Shown here: in pieces, positions 1-13,300 of the stretch
Layout of the letters: the number at the start of each line of letters is the position of its first letter
Position numbering within the stretch: the first letter of the stretch is position 1
Source: Heterotrichella gracilis
Lineage: Eukaryota > Sar > Xanthophyceae > Tribonematales > Xanthonemataceae
DNA: 64,000 bases
Assembly (NCBI GenBank): GCA_032358255.1
Contig: JAULBX010014426.1
Coordinates: forward strand, 31,320 to 95,319
Direction: 5' to 3'
Position numbers and translations under genes: made by a program
The notes under the pieces: generated by a model
Told to the model about the DNA's origin: nothing
Seen by the model: the letters and a program-made list of their open reading frames with translations, nothing else
The model's database searches: none

Positions 1-1498
1 CAGTTATACCCGGCGCAGCGGCTATAACAACCTGATAATACAACAGCATTGCCAGTGCTTACCGGAAAACACGTCATAGTCGCCAGAGAATATGTGGAAA
101 GTACCGGTTTGGTCATCCACTGTGACTGTCAGCTGCATGTTGGCGCCTATCCGGCCACTCCGCAGGACGAGGCCTAGCAGGTTGGTTGCCTGGGCAGTGA
201 ACAAGCAGTATACAATATTAATTATTTCTGTGGAAAATGTTGCACGCAAAACCATTTGCAACAAGCTGGCAGCGAGTCACGTGTGGCGCCACCCTTGCAG
301 TCCCACAGTGCGGGCGTTTCCTGTGTCTGAACAATGTGCACACAGACATTGCATGCTCACATGTGCGGTGCTAGGGCCTTCTACTGGGTCAGAAGCCAGA
401 AGCAAGCCATCATTGAACCTTGAGTAGCAGCACAACCTGATTTTCTTCTGTGCCTGCAGCGCCAACAAGTTCTTGTACACTGGCTTTTCACAACAATTCA
501 GTGGTTGGCGAACAAACACGCTGGCACATACCATTGCAGTAACGAGGGTGCTTGGTACCAATCAATTGTATTGGGCAGCGTTGCAGTGGGCAGCCTAGCG
601 ATATGCTTGCTGAGGACCCAACTGTGGCAGAAGCCACTTTGCACTGACACCAGCGGATTTATCCCACACCAAAGGGTTGTCAAATGCTGAAAAGGGTTAC
701 CAGTGAACCGCCATTTGTCGCAAACTGTCGTGCAGACGTACAGTGTACAGGCAATCGCCCTGTCCGCAATTGTGATCAACGTGGGAATTAGGCAGAAGCA
801 AAAAACAACCGAAGCTGTATCGTATTGTCAACTGGTCAACTGGGCCAATGTTCGTGTGCAAGCAAGACAACTTCAACTGGTGCAAAGGGTTGGAGCCTCC
901 ACGGTGTTTCGCCAGCCATGGTCCAAGGTTGGTGCGCGTATACATTTATATGCATGCATTGGGCTCAAGGGGAGCACAAGTGATAAAGCAAAAGCCTTTG
1001 ATGGGCGAATTGCTGGTCAGTTGCTCCAACTTATTCCAGGCCGCACTCTTGCTCGAACAATGTTTTCTCCCGGGCTGCACAAAGTCGTCAAAGGGTGCTC
1101 TGTCAAGAGTGTTCCAACTTTTAGTTGCGCGAGGTGCCACTGGGCAGCTTTTGAACCTTCGCCGAAGGCTTCGGGGCACTGGTGTGGTCAACGTTGGCGT
1201 GCCGCACTCTTCACCAACGCTGCTGCGTTCTTGTCTTCCAGCTGCGCTGTTGTAAACATATTCTTTGCACTGTCGCCCTGACACCAGCTGCTGCAACCTA
1301 ATGACATCAAGACCATAGAACAAGATGGGTGCCCGACTGGCATGGTTCTGGAGCGTGTACACCCTCTGAGTGAAGCTCTCCTGCAAGGCAGCTGTTGCAA
1401 ACCTCCTGCGTGCAAGCTTTCACCCAAATATATTGTGCTCGTTTGCCTGTTGAGGACAGCCAGTCTTCAGACCCACTGCTTTTCGGCGTAGCACAGCC
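1..1498. other. Left-edge stretch with no recognised gene
   Basis: Several open frames of 80-190 codons exist on both strands, but none has a recognisable domain, GC-biased codon use like the genes further right, or a convincing chain of splice sites. The last part must include the promoter and 5' leader of the Ska3-like gene that starts at 1499. It could also hold the end of a gene lying to the left of the window. Confidence 0.4.
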
Positions 1499-4318
1499 AT
1501 GGCACACAAAAGTGGTTCCGGGGACTTGAAGAAAACCCTGTTCAACTTTGGGGGACAGCTGCAAATATTCGTTACTCAGCTGGACAACAACATATCAGCC
1601 TTGAAGCGCAACGTGGAGTCAAAGCACGGCGCAAGTAAGCAGCACTTGAGACTGCCAACTCACTGATAGACAGCCAGGGTGCAGCACTGAGCCACCCTAT
1701 CTGTTACAGGTTCCTCAGGCTTCCAGCACTGCCTTGACGAGTTTGGGAATGACATACAAGCCCTGGAGGGTAGCCTGGAGCGGCTGGAGGCAGTGACCAT
1801 CGATGCCATATCCTTGGAGGTAACTATGTGGACAAAAACAAACTACACTGGTGACAGCCTGTTGCAAACTATGCCCTGATGCTTGCATCTTTTGCACCTT
1901 GTACAGGAGCTTCTTGGCCACTGCAAGGCGGTCCATGAGCAGCACCGTGCTGGTGTGGAATTGCTTCAAGAGCACCTGGAGCAGTATGGGCTCAAACAGG
2001 TGGTGCCAATGCAGCACCAGTCAGCAGCTGACAGTCAGAGCGACGGGTCAGGTATTGTGTCACGCCCGCCACCCTTGACAGTATGGTCTGTTGTCTCAGG
2101 TTGTTTCATGTACTCACGCCAATGCACTGCTTGCAGCTGATTCTGAAGCTTCTGCGCCAGGGGAGCAACCCTCAGATGAGACTGTAGAGCCAGATGTGCT
2201 AACCTCACTCACCAACCTGAATATTGAGCACTCAGGGCATCAAACTGCGTCAAAGGCAAAGGATGGCAGTGACCCTGATTGGCGCCACAAGCCAGAGCCG
2301 TACAGCCAAAACACAACTCCAATGTCCATGTCATCTGATGACTTCTCCATCAACGAGTCCATCAGGTTGGTGGTGCGATGTGTTGCTTGCTAGGGCTGGG
2401 CCTGAGGTAATGCCTTGCTCATGCCTTCATGTGCTCATTTCAGGCAAATGCAAGCCAAGTATGGCGTGGCATCCAGTTACTCTCCATTGGCTATGGATTC
2501 AGCGGTCAGTGCGCCGGCGTCACATCAGGCACCCACGCCCATGGTTGCAAATCGGAGTCACCCAATGCCTCAGCACACACCAGGTACAATCATTACCAAA
2601 CCGGTTGGGTAATCCGTCCAATGCTAGGATTTCTGGTGCTTTTCAATTCTCAGGGCACCACTTCCTTTTGGCATGTTTGCACACAAGTGATTTTTGGTGC
2701 CGCAGGAGAGAGGACCCCTCAGCAATCCGAATTCCAGCACACACCAGGGCTGGCTCCCCCAGGCAGCGCCTACCTGGACCGCTTCAAAAACAAGTACCCT
2801 CACACGGTGGCATCCGTCCAGAAACTGCACAGGGAAAGGGGCAACGTGCTTGGAGCTGATGCCGGTGCTGATGCTGAGGCTGGCAACTTCAGCTTCCCCG
2901 TCCTGGCGTACAATGATGCACCGCAGCCCCATGATGCCCCACCAGTCAGGGACGTCATGCCCAGGGCTGCTCTCCAGTTTGACCAAGAGGACAGCACAAT
3001 GGAGCTGTACCACCAGCTGATCAAGACCAGGGCGCCATCCCCCCATGCTGCGGCGCCACCACATGCGAAGCGCGTGCCCGAGCTGCTGACCCCCTGTGCA
3101 GAGGCTGCTGGCCCCACCCCGCCATCCCTGGAGCTGTCACCCAACACTGCGCAGCTGGTGTCGCGCGTGTTTGGGTCCTCCGGCCTCACCAACGCCAGCA
3201 TCATGAACAACGCGGTGTCCACAGGCAGCAAGGATGTGCTGAGCAAGTACGCCAGCAATGATGCGCAGGCCTGCTCCACGGGCAGCAGGGAGCTTCTGCA
3301 CAAGTATGGCAGTGCCAGCACTGATTCAGGGAGCCAGCAGTCCAATGGGTGCATGTCTCAGATGAGAGAGGAGATCACACAGAAGTACACGCAGCACAGC
3401 TTCAATGCGCGCGCTGTTGGACCATCATCGGGTATGTTGGGTCCATTGGTGCACATTCAGCAGCATGGTGCGCATCGTGCGCAATAATTGAGCCCTGCTG
3501 CCCTGTGCGACTTGACTATCCCTGTGTCCTCGCTGCCAATGGCCATTTGCCTTCTCACTGCTGGTGATTCCTGGTGCAGGTGTGGCCACCAGTACTGCGC
3601 CAGATGCTGAGCCATTCAGCTTTGGCCCGTCAATCTCCAGTATGCGGCAGCATGCACGCGCCACTGCAAGTGGGTTGCCCCCAACGGCGGTCCTGGCTGG
3701 CACAGGAGCCACCACGTCCATGCAGGCCATGCCTGCTGCACATATGGAAGTGCAGGGAATGGCATCACCACAAGCATCACATGGCAGTGGGCAATCCTCA
3801 CAGAACCAGCCTGTTGATTACCAGCTGGTTCCACCTTCCATTACAGAGCAGGTGGGACACATGTTTCATGCTGAAGCCAGGGAGTCGCTGTTGCGCATGC
3901 TTGAATTACTGACAAATCACTGTGACATTGCCCAGGAGTACAAGACCTTGCCCTCATTTTGCCAGGCGCAGCTGTCCCATGCCGACATATCAGAGGCCGT
4001 TGGCCAGATACACAGCCTGGCATTGGCAGGCATGGATGGCGGCACCAGCAACCCAGGTAGGCAACGCAATGGCCAGTTCCTGTTGCCAACCCTGCTAGCT
4101 TTCAGGGTTCAGCCCACGTGGGACTTGTCAGCCATTGTGCTAGCCATGTCACTGTGTGCATTATTGCTGCAGGCGTGACCCTGGATGAGCTATCTACCAG
4201 CAGCCTGGGTGCCAAGAGCAAGGTGATCATGAACTGCCTGGTCAAGCTGGGCAAGGCAAACCTGAGGGCACAATACGGGAAAACAACCACATACCATTTA
4301 TCCTACTCGGCAGCATGA
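1499..4318 (+). CDS. Ska3-like spindle and kinetochore-associated protein
   Basis: Ska3 is a subunit of the Ska complex, which couples kinetochores to spindle microtubules. I read eight exons: 1499-1634, 1710-1819, 1907-2051, 2137-2365, 2444-2583, 2706-3431, 3580-4056, 4173-4318. They join in phase to 702 codons plus stop. Residues 1 to about 130 are helical and resemble the Ska3 N-terminus: an FGGQL start, a helix of LDNNISALKR type, then FGNDIQALEGSLERLE and HLEQYGLKQ, the last matching the Ska3 signature ending in KYG. The middle is low-complexity and rich in P, S, T and Q, with two related DVLSKY/ELLHKY boxes. The last 110 residues look folded and winged-helix-like (HADISEAVGQI, then VTLDELSTSSLGAKSKV and KANLRAQYG). 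The start is the first in-frame ATG before the conserved helix. Family call rests on pattern recognition, not alignment scores. It is about 1.7 times the length of human Ska3. Confidence 0.6.
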
Positions 4319-5052
4319 GCATTGATTTGTGGGCGCAGCAAGTTTTGGCTACAAGCACTGAGGCATGATTGCAAGCCTTTTGAGTGAACACATTGAGATT
4401 CCAGCCCACAAAACTGGCAGCTTGCATGGGGCACAGGATTACATCGGGCACTTTTGTAGCCCACCACTGTTTGTTGGATGGAACACTTCATCACAACTCA
4501 GTGTCGCATGTTACACGTGGTTTTCCTTTGCAGAAAACTGTAACAATTTCATGGGTATACCCACACAGATGCTGGCTGTACAGTGTTGAAGTTTCAATGA
4601 ATGCTGCCACCCCTGGGAGCCCTGCTCCATCTACCAGTACTGGTAGTGCACATTTCAGGCAATGGTGCCACCAAGCCTACAAGCTGCGGATCAAGGCCTT
4701 GTAAAAACATACTTGACTCCTGAGAACTTCAAGCATACAGGACGCATGCTGCTGCTGCATGGTGGGTGCATGTGGTATCGAGTGGAAAATCAGCACGGCA
4801 AATTCTTCTATATAATAGTACACCACATTCAATTTGTTTAATACCCCCGAACAGTTTAATCATGAATAAAAAGGAGCGCACAATAGTAGAATAAGTTCAG
4901 CGTGATTGTCCTTATGCCATAACTTGTATATGCCTGTGTACGCATGTGCGCTGTAACCATCGAGCAACTTGTCAAGAGCGCTCAATTATTTGCCCCTCTG
5001 CAGCTTGTTCAAGGTGGGCAAAAGTCCCCAGCATGGCCTGCCACGGCAACGT
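4319..5052. other. Convergent spacer between the Ska3-like and exonuclease genes
   Basis: No gene is seen. The two flanking genes run toward each other, so both 3' UTRs should lie here. Candidate polyadenylation motifs on the + strand are TGTAA at about 4537 and 4699, and AATAAA near 4864. The 4790-4900 part is AT-rich. Confidence 0.4.
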
Positions 5053-6546
5053 TCACCACTTCATCTTGCTGTAGATATCCTGCATGCTCCCCGTGAACCC
5101 CCCGAGCTGGCCCAAGAGACCATCAACCTCCCTGAACCCGCCCAGCGCCATGATGTGGGGCAGAATGCCGCAGCAAGTCACCGCGTCGCTGTGCGCATCG
5201 TGCGCCCGACCCCGCTCCTCCACACGAAACACAGCAGCCAACTCACCCAGGCGCAACTGACCCTTAAACTTGACAACTGGCGCTGCAGAAGCCACCACAC
5301 CTCCAGGGGCACAGGAGGCATCACCAGGCGTGGCGTGGCCAGCTTGCGGTGTGGCAGGCTTGGCCTTGGAGGGCGGCCTCCCCCTGCGTGGCTTGTGGGG
5401 CAGCACTTGGCCCTGCCGCAGCACCATCTGCACCAGCAGCAGGGTGTCCAGGTAGCGCCACGTCAGCACGTGCTCCAGCAGCAGGCGCTGCAGCCCCGCG
5501 CGCTGGAACTCCGCCATCAGCATGCGGCAGTCAAAGCGGTTGGCGTTGTGGCCAACCAGCACGGGGATGCCGGGGAAGTCCTCCACAAACCGCACTATCT
5601 GCTCCGCCACACTCCTGCGCAGCAAGAACACACGCATCATGCTTCAGTTTGCCACCAAAATCCTGCTGGTATGTCCCGATGGCTCGTCCAGCACCATCCT
5701 TGTGGGTACCAATGAACCAAACCAATTCAATGTTGACCATCAGTATCCTGCTGGCATGTCGCAATGCTTTGCATTGCCCAATGTAACCAAGTTGGGGTGG
5801 GGGTTGGCACAGTGAGTGTGCCCTGGCCACCTGCCTGAAGCTCACCTGAAGAAGGGCCTGTCCCGCTTGCAGGCCTCCTCAGTGCTCACGCCGTGCACTG
5901 CCTGCGCATACTTGGACACCCGGTTGGGGTAGATGTTGAGGTTGAACACGATGCTGGCGCCGCTCCTGCAGTTGTGGAAGGCTATCTGCAGGATGCGGTC
6001 CCGGATGGAGCTCAACCCTGCACAGGCGCAGCCAGGCACACGGATCAGCACAGCAATTGACAGGGCCAGTGCTGGAGCGAAACGTACAGTTGAAGGAGCA
6101 ACGCATTGACAGCAGCATGGCTTGCCATGACACATGGTCCAACCCCCCCTCACCTGTGGATTCTATGTCAAAGGTGAACAGGGTGTAGGTGTCGCTGAAC
6201 AGCAGTGGCAGGGGGGGTAAGGGTGGAGAGCCTGCAAGGGGGACACAAGACTGCTGGTTGGCTGTGGCAACATGGTAAACCCCCACCTGCTGCAACTCGC
6301 AGCAGCGCCGTGGCAAGGGGAGAGACACCTGGCACTTGGCACTTCTCAAGACAAGGTCTACCCACCTACAGTCCTCTTCACTTCTGCAACAGCCTCGGTG
6401 TCGTCAATCTTCAAACCCTCCAAGCCCAGCTGGCAAGCTTCCAGGAAGTCCTTGTCTACGTCTGCAACCTGGGCAGTACTGTCCTGTGGCGTGGGCTTTA
6501 ACTCCGCCCTTGCCATAGGCACTCTGCGGACCACTTTGGACGGCAT
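5053..6546 (-). CDS. DEDDh-family 3'-5' exonuclease with a basic insert
   Basis: Exons on the minus strand are 6546-6366, 6231-6154, 6017-5846 and 5614-5053; all phases join, giving 330 residues. All three exonuclease motifs are present. Motif I is FDIESTG (D82, E84) and is followed across an intron by the usual RDRILQIAF stretch. Motif II is GHNANRFD (D172). Motif III is HDAHSD (H282, D287), the H-x(4)-D form that defines DEDDh enzymes such as the epsilon proofreading subunit, TREX and RNase T types. These enzymes remove nucleotides from 3' ends using two metal ions. Between motifs II and III sits an extra segment of about 60 residues with an AT-hook-like RRGRPPSK. The N-terminal 80 residues are not recognised and lack a clear transit peptide. 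Whether the substrate is DNA or RNA cannot be told from the sequence. The ATG at 6546 is the only in-frame ATG near the first exon. Confidence 0.8.
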
Positions 6547-6709
6547 GGCGTGTGCTGGCTGCGGACACGTGTAAAGCTCTTCAGAGCCAGAAGCAAAACA
6601 GCAACACCGTGAGCCCCGAGCAAGCACCCAACAGCACAAGAGGTCGTCTGCTCACCCCAAGCGGATGGATGGCACAAACCCAACGGCGCTGGGACCTAAA
6701 ACACACGAA

Positions 6710-6719
6710 GTTTATATAC
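6710..6719 (-). promoter_or_regulatory. Candidate TATA box for the exonuclease gene
   Basis: Read on the minus strand this is GTATATAAAC, a good TATA match, about 165 bp upstream of the ATG at 6546. It would give a 5' leader of about 130 nt. This is a motif match only. Confidence 0.35.
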
Positions 6720-6920
6720 GGGGCGAGATGGTTCTCGCAAGGTCTGCAACGGACAGGAGTCTCACGGCACTTTCAGCAAGAGTCAGCACATGCTCGGGTG
6801 GGGCGTGCATGCACAAAGTGTCAAGGCATGCCGTGCGATATAAGATATGGAGTCAAGGGATTCCTACCCACCGAGCTCGAGTGCGCTAAAGTTATAGGTG
6901 CCTTTTGTGAATCCACAACC

Positions 6921-6930
6921 TTATATATGC
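6921..6930 (+). promoter_or_regulatory. Weak candidate TATA element for the PWWP gene
   Basis: TTATATATGC lies about 380 bp before the ATG at 7307 in the divergent spacer. With the opposite-strand TATA at 6710 it would make a short bidirectional promoter. Support is the motif and the arrangement only. Confidence 0.2.
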
Positions 6931-7306
6931 GTTGCGCGTCCTGCGTTCTTTGGGCGACACCCGCCATGCTTTGCCAAAGCATGAGGCGTTGGGTGGGATC
7001 CTCAAGGTGGAGCCACGGGAGCTACGAGGCGACCCATTCATATGCATGCATAGGCGTTCGCCATAGTACAAGCGATGTGCAGCTTAGGCTGAATATCACG
7101 AGCAACCAACTGCAGAACGTTTGTGCCTATCGCCGTATCCATTCAAGTGCGTTCATCCTTATCCAATTGCATATGTAAGGCAGCCTGGCTTGCAGGCGCG
7201 CTACGTTTCGCATGGAACGACAAGGCCACCATGTATCAATAGCCATCCTACGTATACCGCAGCGTGCAACATGCCAGGCACTGTCTGATATTTGATCCCA
7301 GCAGCC

Positions 7307-10300
7307 ATGAGCGTGACTGAGGTAGGCGATTTGGTGTGGGCCTTTGTGAAGGGCTATGGCTGGTGGCCCGGACAGGTGATGGAGGTGGGACAGGCGCCAC
7401 CCTCCGCCAGGCGGCGGTCTAAGCCCGGCCACCACCTTGTGTGCTTCTTTGGTGACAACAGCTTCAACTGGATGAAGGCCAGCGCCATGGTGCGGTTTGA
7501 GGAGGAGTATGGCACCAAGGCGCAGCAGGAGGTGACGCACAAGGTGAGGGGCGGGGAGGGGGCACCACTGCTGCAGCTGCACCACACAGGCCTCAGCATG
7601 CGCACGTCACAGCGCAGTGGTGGTCTACCCTGTCTTGCATTGCCCTGCACCGCACGTGCTAGCGCATTGCAGTGCAGCCCCGATATCGACGCGCCCGCCA
7701 TCCTCCCCCCAACCTAGGCCTTCCAGCGCGCTGTGGAGGAGGGCAAGGAGGTGTGGGATCGACGCGCGGGGCGCACGCCGGCTACCCACCACCACCCCAG
7801 GGACTTCCTGTCCCAAGCAGCAGCCAGCGCCAGCGCTAGCGAAGGGGAGGGGGAAGGGGAGTGGGAGGAGGTGGACAGCGCCTTTTGGGACGATGTGCGC
7901 CTGCCTAAATCCGCAAATGCAGCCGTGCTAGGGCAGTGCAGCTCGGCAGATGCGGTGGCGTGGCTGCGGGAGTGTGCGCAGGGCCCGCTGGACGCCATGG
8001 TGAGCGAGGGGCATGCAGGGTTTAGGGTTTTAGGGTTTGCATTAGCACTGGGGTGATCGCGGGCTCTATGGGCAATTGCTGCAGTTTAGTACGGGCATTA
8101 CTAATAAATTGTTATTTGTTCGATGGGTGGCGCGTGCGCCATGCCTTTGCACGTGTGGCCATGCCGGATATTTGAATTCCGCCATGCTCGCATGTTGCTC
8201 CTATTTCAATACATTCGTGGTCACGATGCCACCGATTTGTGGTCTATCTGCACACGGCTGCGGTGCCAAATTCAGCGGGCCATGAGCACCACACCTAAGC
8301 CCTAAACCCCACCTCGCCTTACCGCTGCCCCGCTGCCCTCCGCAGGCCTCCCCCCAGGCCTCCCCCGCCAGCCGCCAGCTGTACGCACTCAGGCTTGCGC
8401 TGGTGGAGGCACAGCGCCGCGCAACACTGCAAGCACGCAGGAAGGCCAAGGTGGGCGCGCCAGAAAAAAGACAGCTTTGTGTATCGCCCGCATCAGGGCT
8501 CGTTACAAATGGGAATTTTGGCAGCATGTGTTCCAACGCATGCAACCGATATGCACCCGTTATAATATGCATATGCATGCGTGTGTGGGCGGGGTGGGCA
8601 GGTGGGCCTGTGTGTCCTTGGCTGCCCATGCATTGCTAGCACTGGATCGTGACCAAGGGTGGTGGCTGTGCAGGGGGCGGGGCGTAAGGCGCATCCAGCA
8701 GCGCAGGAGAGGGATGACCACCAGGTACGTGCACACGCACGTGCATATGGCGCACAGCAAGCAAATCATGTCGCATTGGCCAGGCCATGTTGAGGAACAA
8801 TAATGGAAATGGAACAAAGAAGTGATTGTTATGGGGGCATGGATCAATGAAGCGGTACACCACCTACTGCGCAGGTGCCTGCAAAGGCGCTGGAGCCAAA
8901 ACCCAAGAAGCAGGCCAAGGCCCCCAAGGGGGTGGAAGCCTCCCCCCCTGCAGCCAAGCCCAAGCGGAAACCCCGCAAGGGTTTGGCCACCAGCCCGCCT
9001 CAGGTGCTGCACTGCGTGCGGCTGCTTGGCCTCAGGCCCATGGAGCACTGCGAGGAGGACACCTGGCAGCTGGCGCACATGGCAGCAGCGCTGAGGTTCA
9101 GGGAGCAGGTGAGGGGGGTGTTTCAAATGAGGAGATATTTGTTGACGTTGGGCTTCTGATGCACATGGGTGGCCAACTACTGGTTAATGCCGCCCATCTG
9201 GGGGCACACGTATATGTATATGTGTAGGAAGTGTGGTGGCTGAGGGTGGATGGGCGCTGAAAGTTCTTGCATGCAACAGCAGAATGCATGCTACATGTGG
9301 CCAGCAAGGGGGGGCCCAAGCATGCCCCGTTGGGGGAGGGGTGTGCAAGCGTGGCGCACAGGATGGGGTGCCTGAGCCCATCCTTGGTGCATGTGGCTGT
9401 GCCGCAGGTGTTCCGCCGCAGTGCGCTGTGTGCCAGTGGTGCGGTGGAGGGGCGTACCGCACACATGGTGGAGCGGGCAATGGAGGCGGGGCGGGGGGGA
9501 CAAGAGGCGGAGCAGCAACGGGAGCCACACCCGGAGGCCATGCAGTCAGCCATGTACGCCTGGTACCATTGGCTTGGCATGTTGTACTTGTTATGTATTT
9601 TGATGATTTTGGCAAGAATGGCACACATTTAGTTTCCTTAATAGCACTCTGCTTATCCCTTTCTCGTGGACATTATATTGACACCTGCGGCGATAGCTGT
9701 GTGCTACCACCCACTGCCTCACTGCTGGACCATCACCTGCTGGACCATCCCGCTCATGCAACCCCCCCACCACCCCCCAACCCCCACCACCTCACAGGAA
9801 GCTGGATTACGCCTCGCGGGTGGGCAGCCCCGAGGAGTTTGCGACTGCACTGCAGCGCCACTTTGATGCCAGGGGTGCGGGGCGCGTGCCTGCGCCGCTG
9901 CTGGGTGACCGGCCCCTTGACCTGTACCACCTGTTCACACTGGTGGCGGGGCATGGGGGGCATGACGCGGTCACGGTGCTCAGGTGGGTGGTGGGGGGGG
10001 GGCGTGATGTGGGCCATGAAATGTTTTGAGGTAATATATACTAATCATATTATAGATTTGATATTTGTATTAAGATAATAATAATTTTTTGAATGTTTGC
10101 AGAAGAGTTACTACTTAATTGTGAATTCATATTTTATTAATTACTTAAGTTTTCCGCCAAAGATACTTTTATTCGAAATGTTGCGGCACAATGGAACTAA
10201 GCTATTTCAATCATCATGTTGCAAACATGCGCGTATCTTCCAGGTGGCCTTATGGTGCCGACGTGTGCACCCCCCACCACCCCACCACCCATGCCCTCCC

Positions 10301-13300
10301 CTGCTGCAGGCTGTGGCGCCAGATCCTGTTCACGCTTCGCCCCGAGCTCAAGGGCAGCGCCGCAACATCCACCCACCTGCGCCGCAAGTATGACCAGGTA
10401 GGGTACCTGGCACTTGCATGCATGCCAGCAACACAGCCAAGCTTGGCGGTTGTCCAGTCTTTGATGTTGGTGACAGAGCCGTTCAGCAGCTCCAGTTGGA
10501 ATTTGGCTGACGTAGCTTTGTCTTGATCGTGACAAGCTTGCCAACTTCCATCTGAAGCTGCTGATCGGGTCATGTCATCAACATCAACGACTGGGCAACT
10601 GCATATCTTGGCAGCCAGATGAGCAGTCAGACGTGCACATGGGGCGCAAAGCAGTTTGGTCTCGCTGTTTATACCATGTGTTGGTCTTGCGGCATCTGAG
10701 GTGCTGCTGCATGTCCAGGTGTTGTTAGGGTATGAGCGGGAAGTGAGCGAGGGGGCGGAGGGGGTGCGGGTGGAGGGGGTGATGCGCAACCCCTGGGGCA
10801 GGAAGGGCAAGGGGGGGAAGGCAGCGGGTGAGCAAGGGGAGGGAGAGGAGGCAACGCCAGGGTCAGTGGAGAAGGTGGCAAAGAAGCGCAAGGTTTCGGC
10901 TGTGGCGCCGTCCCAAGGGGGTGCAGAAGAGGAGGGGGAGGTGACGCAAGTGCGGTGCGTGGCTCTGCACGAGCACATCATGTCAGGCGCCTTGCTGTGG
11001 CCACCGTGCTTGGTCCTTGCGGAATCTATGTGCCATGTGCATTGCATTACCGCCACCCCTGCACACCCACATGCACAAATGCAGCATCATGCCAGCCGCC
11101 GTGCTACATCCATCCTGCTTGGCCCTTGTGGCATCGGTGCCATGCCGCTGCACCCCCACTTGCACCACCAGCATTACACCCTTCCTCCCCCTCCACCAGC
11201 AAGCTGCGCTGTGCACCACTTCCCCTTGTGCATCCTCGCCAAAATTGCACCTCCCTTGCCCCCCTCCCTGCATTTCTCACCCATCGTCCCTCCCCCTCCA
11301 TCAGCAAGCTGTCCTACCTGGACCGCGTCCCCCCCGCCGACGAGTTCCTCCCCTGCCTGCGCGCCCACCTTGCTGCCCGGGGTCAGGAGCTGGCAGTGCC
11401 TGTGCTGGCTGACCGGGAGCTGGACCTGCACTGCGTGTTCACACAGGTGGCCAAGCATGGCGGCTTTGAGGCGGTGACGGGGCTCAGGTGAGGGGTGAGA
11501 TAGGATGGTGTGAGGGGGTGCCATGGGAGGGTGTAGGTGTAGGGTGTGGGGTGCCCAATTGGCTCAGGTGGCTTTTCAGGGCCTAGGGTTTTAATTACCT
11601 AATGCTGGCATCCTGTAGTTTTCATGTTTTCAAACCTCTGCATCAAGGGCAATCTGTTGTGTTGTTGTTATCATTACGAATATTTCAACTTTTTTTGTTT
11701 AAATCTGCACGATTTTGGGACAAAGTATGGTCATTCTCTGCGATTTAAGCAATAATGTTTTTTATTAAGGGCATGCTTTGAAATATTTTGCCCCCTCTGG
11801 TGCCCTCCACTGCTCATCGACCCCTCCCCGATTCCCTCACACCACCTGCAGGCTGTGGCGCCAGGTGTACTTTGCGTGGCGCCCCGACGTGGGCACCGCC
11901 GCGCGCTCCTCCGTGCTCAAGGCCAAATACAGCCAGTGGCTGCTGAGCTATGAACGGGAGTTGGCGCAGGGGGCGGAGGGGGTGATGGTGCCGGTGCAGT
12001 GGGGGGTGGGCAAGGGGGGCGGGAAGGGGGGCACGCCCGGTAAAGGGGAGGGGAAGCAAGGGCAGGGTGTGAAGCGGGAGGAGGGCAGTGGGTCAAGGGA
12101 GGTGAAGAAGGTCAAGGTGGTGAAGGTGAGGGGCGGCAAAGGGGATGTGATGCACGTGCCGCAGGGACTGACCGTGTTGGGACATTGCTTGGTCACTTGT
12201 GCATTGTGAGCCATGGTCTTGCATCCTGCTGCGGTGTGGGTCAGCAGCTATAAACTGTGCGCCGGTGTGTGTGTCTGTGCATGGTGCACATGTATGTGTG
12301 TTCGCCTGCCGGTGGCGCAGCAAGGGGTGTATATGTATGCGTGCGTGTGTCACAGGTGAAGGAGGAGTCTGAGCCCGAGCCCTCCACCTCCTCCTCCTCC
12401 TCCCAGCCCCCCAGCCCGCCGCCAGATGAGGGTCTTCCTGATGATGTTGATGATGATGGGGAGGATGAGCTGTGGGGACCGCTGGGCAAGGGGAAAAGCA
12501 CAACACAAAGCAAGGTGGGGGTAGGTGGCTGCTCTCATGGTCTGTAGACTGGGGCGGGCTTTTCATCATTATCCTGTTATTGGGTGGCAAGCAACGCCAA
12601 TCTGCATACGGCTTAGAAATCTTCTTGTAGCATTCGTCTCCCCTGATATGGTGTTGGTCAGGTCCGGCAGCGTGTAGTGGCGCTCTGCAATCACCCGCTG
12701 TGCTTCAGCATCCACATGCGTTGTACACTTCGTGCTCCCCACCCGTTGCATGTGCATGTGCGCTCATGGATGGTTGTGGCGTGTGGATGCAGGGCTCTGG
12801 TGGCAGCCATCTACAAGGGAAGACCCCCTTTAAGCTGTCCCGGTTGAAGAAGGAGGATGATGCAGGCACCACCCTGCAGAAGCCTGGTCCCCGCCTGGCC
12901 GGGAATGGGGACGGGGCTTTTATGCCTGGAAAAGGCTTTCTTGCGGGTGTGGCTGCAGGTGTGTCCAAGAGCAGTGCGGTTGCAGCAGGGGCAGCCAAGA
13001 AAGGGGTGAAGAAGGCGTTGAGCATCAAGGTGGGAACCGCAGTGCTGGTTTGGTGGTTGGATACCTGCTTGTGATGCGGCATGAATCTCATGGGCTGCTC
13101 TGACGGGGCAGCAGAATGCACGGCCATGTGATGGTACTTGCTGGAAAACGTTACTGCAACCTCAAAATGTTGATAATGATATTTTATATAAAAAACAATT
13201 TATATCGTTTTACCATAATATTATATTAGTAGTATCAAATCGGTTTAATATTAATATTATATTTTGGATGTGGTCCAAAAGCAACACCACGCGGGATGGC

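Noticed and set aside
703-1281. Open frame of 192 codons on the + strand near the left edge
   Set aside because: No recognisable domain, its start is not in a convincing context, and overlapping frames of similar size exist on both strands. It looks like chance openness in moderately GC-rich DNA.
946-1386. Open frame of about 146 codons on the minus strand
   Set aside because: Composition and lack of any family signature do not separate it from the overlapping + strand frames; there is no splice support.
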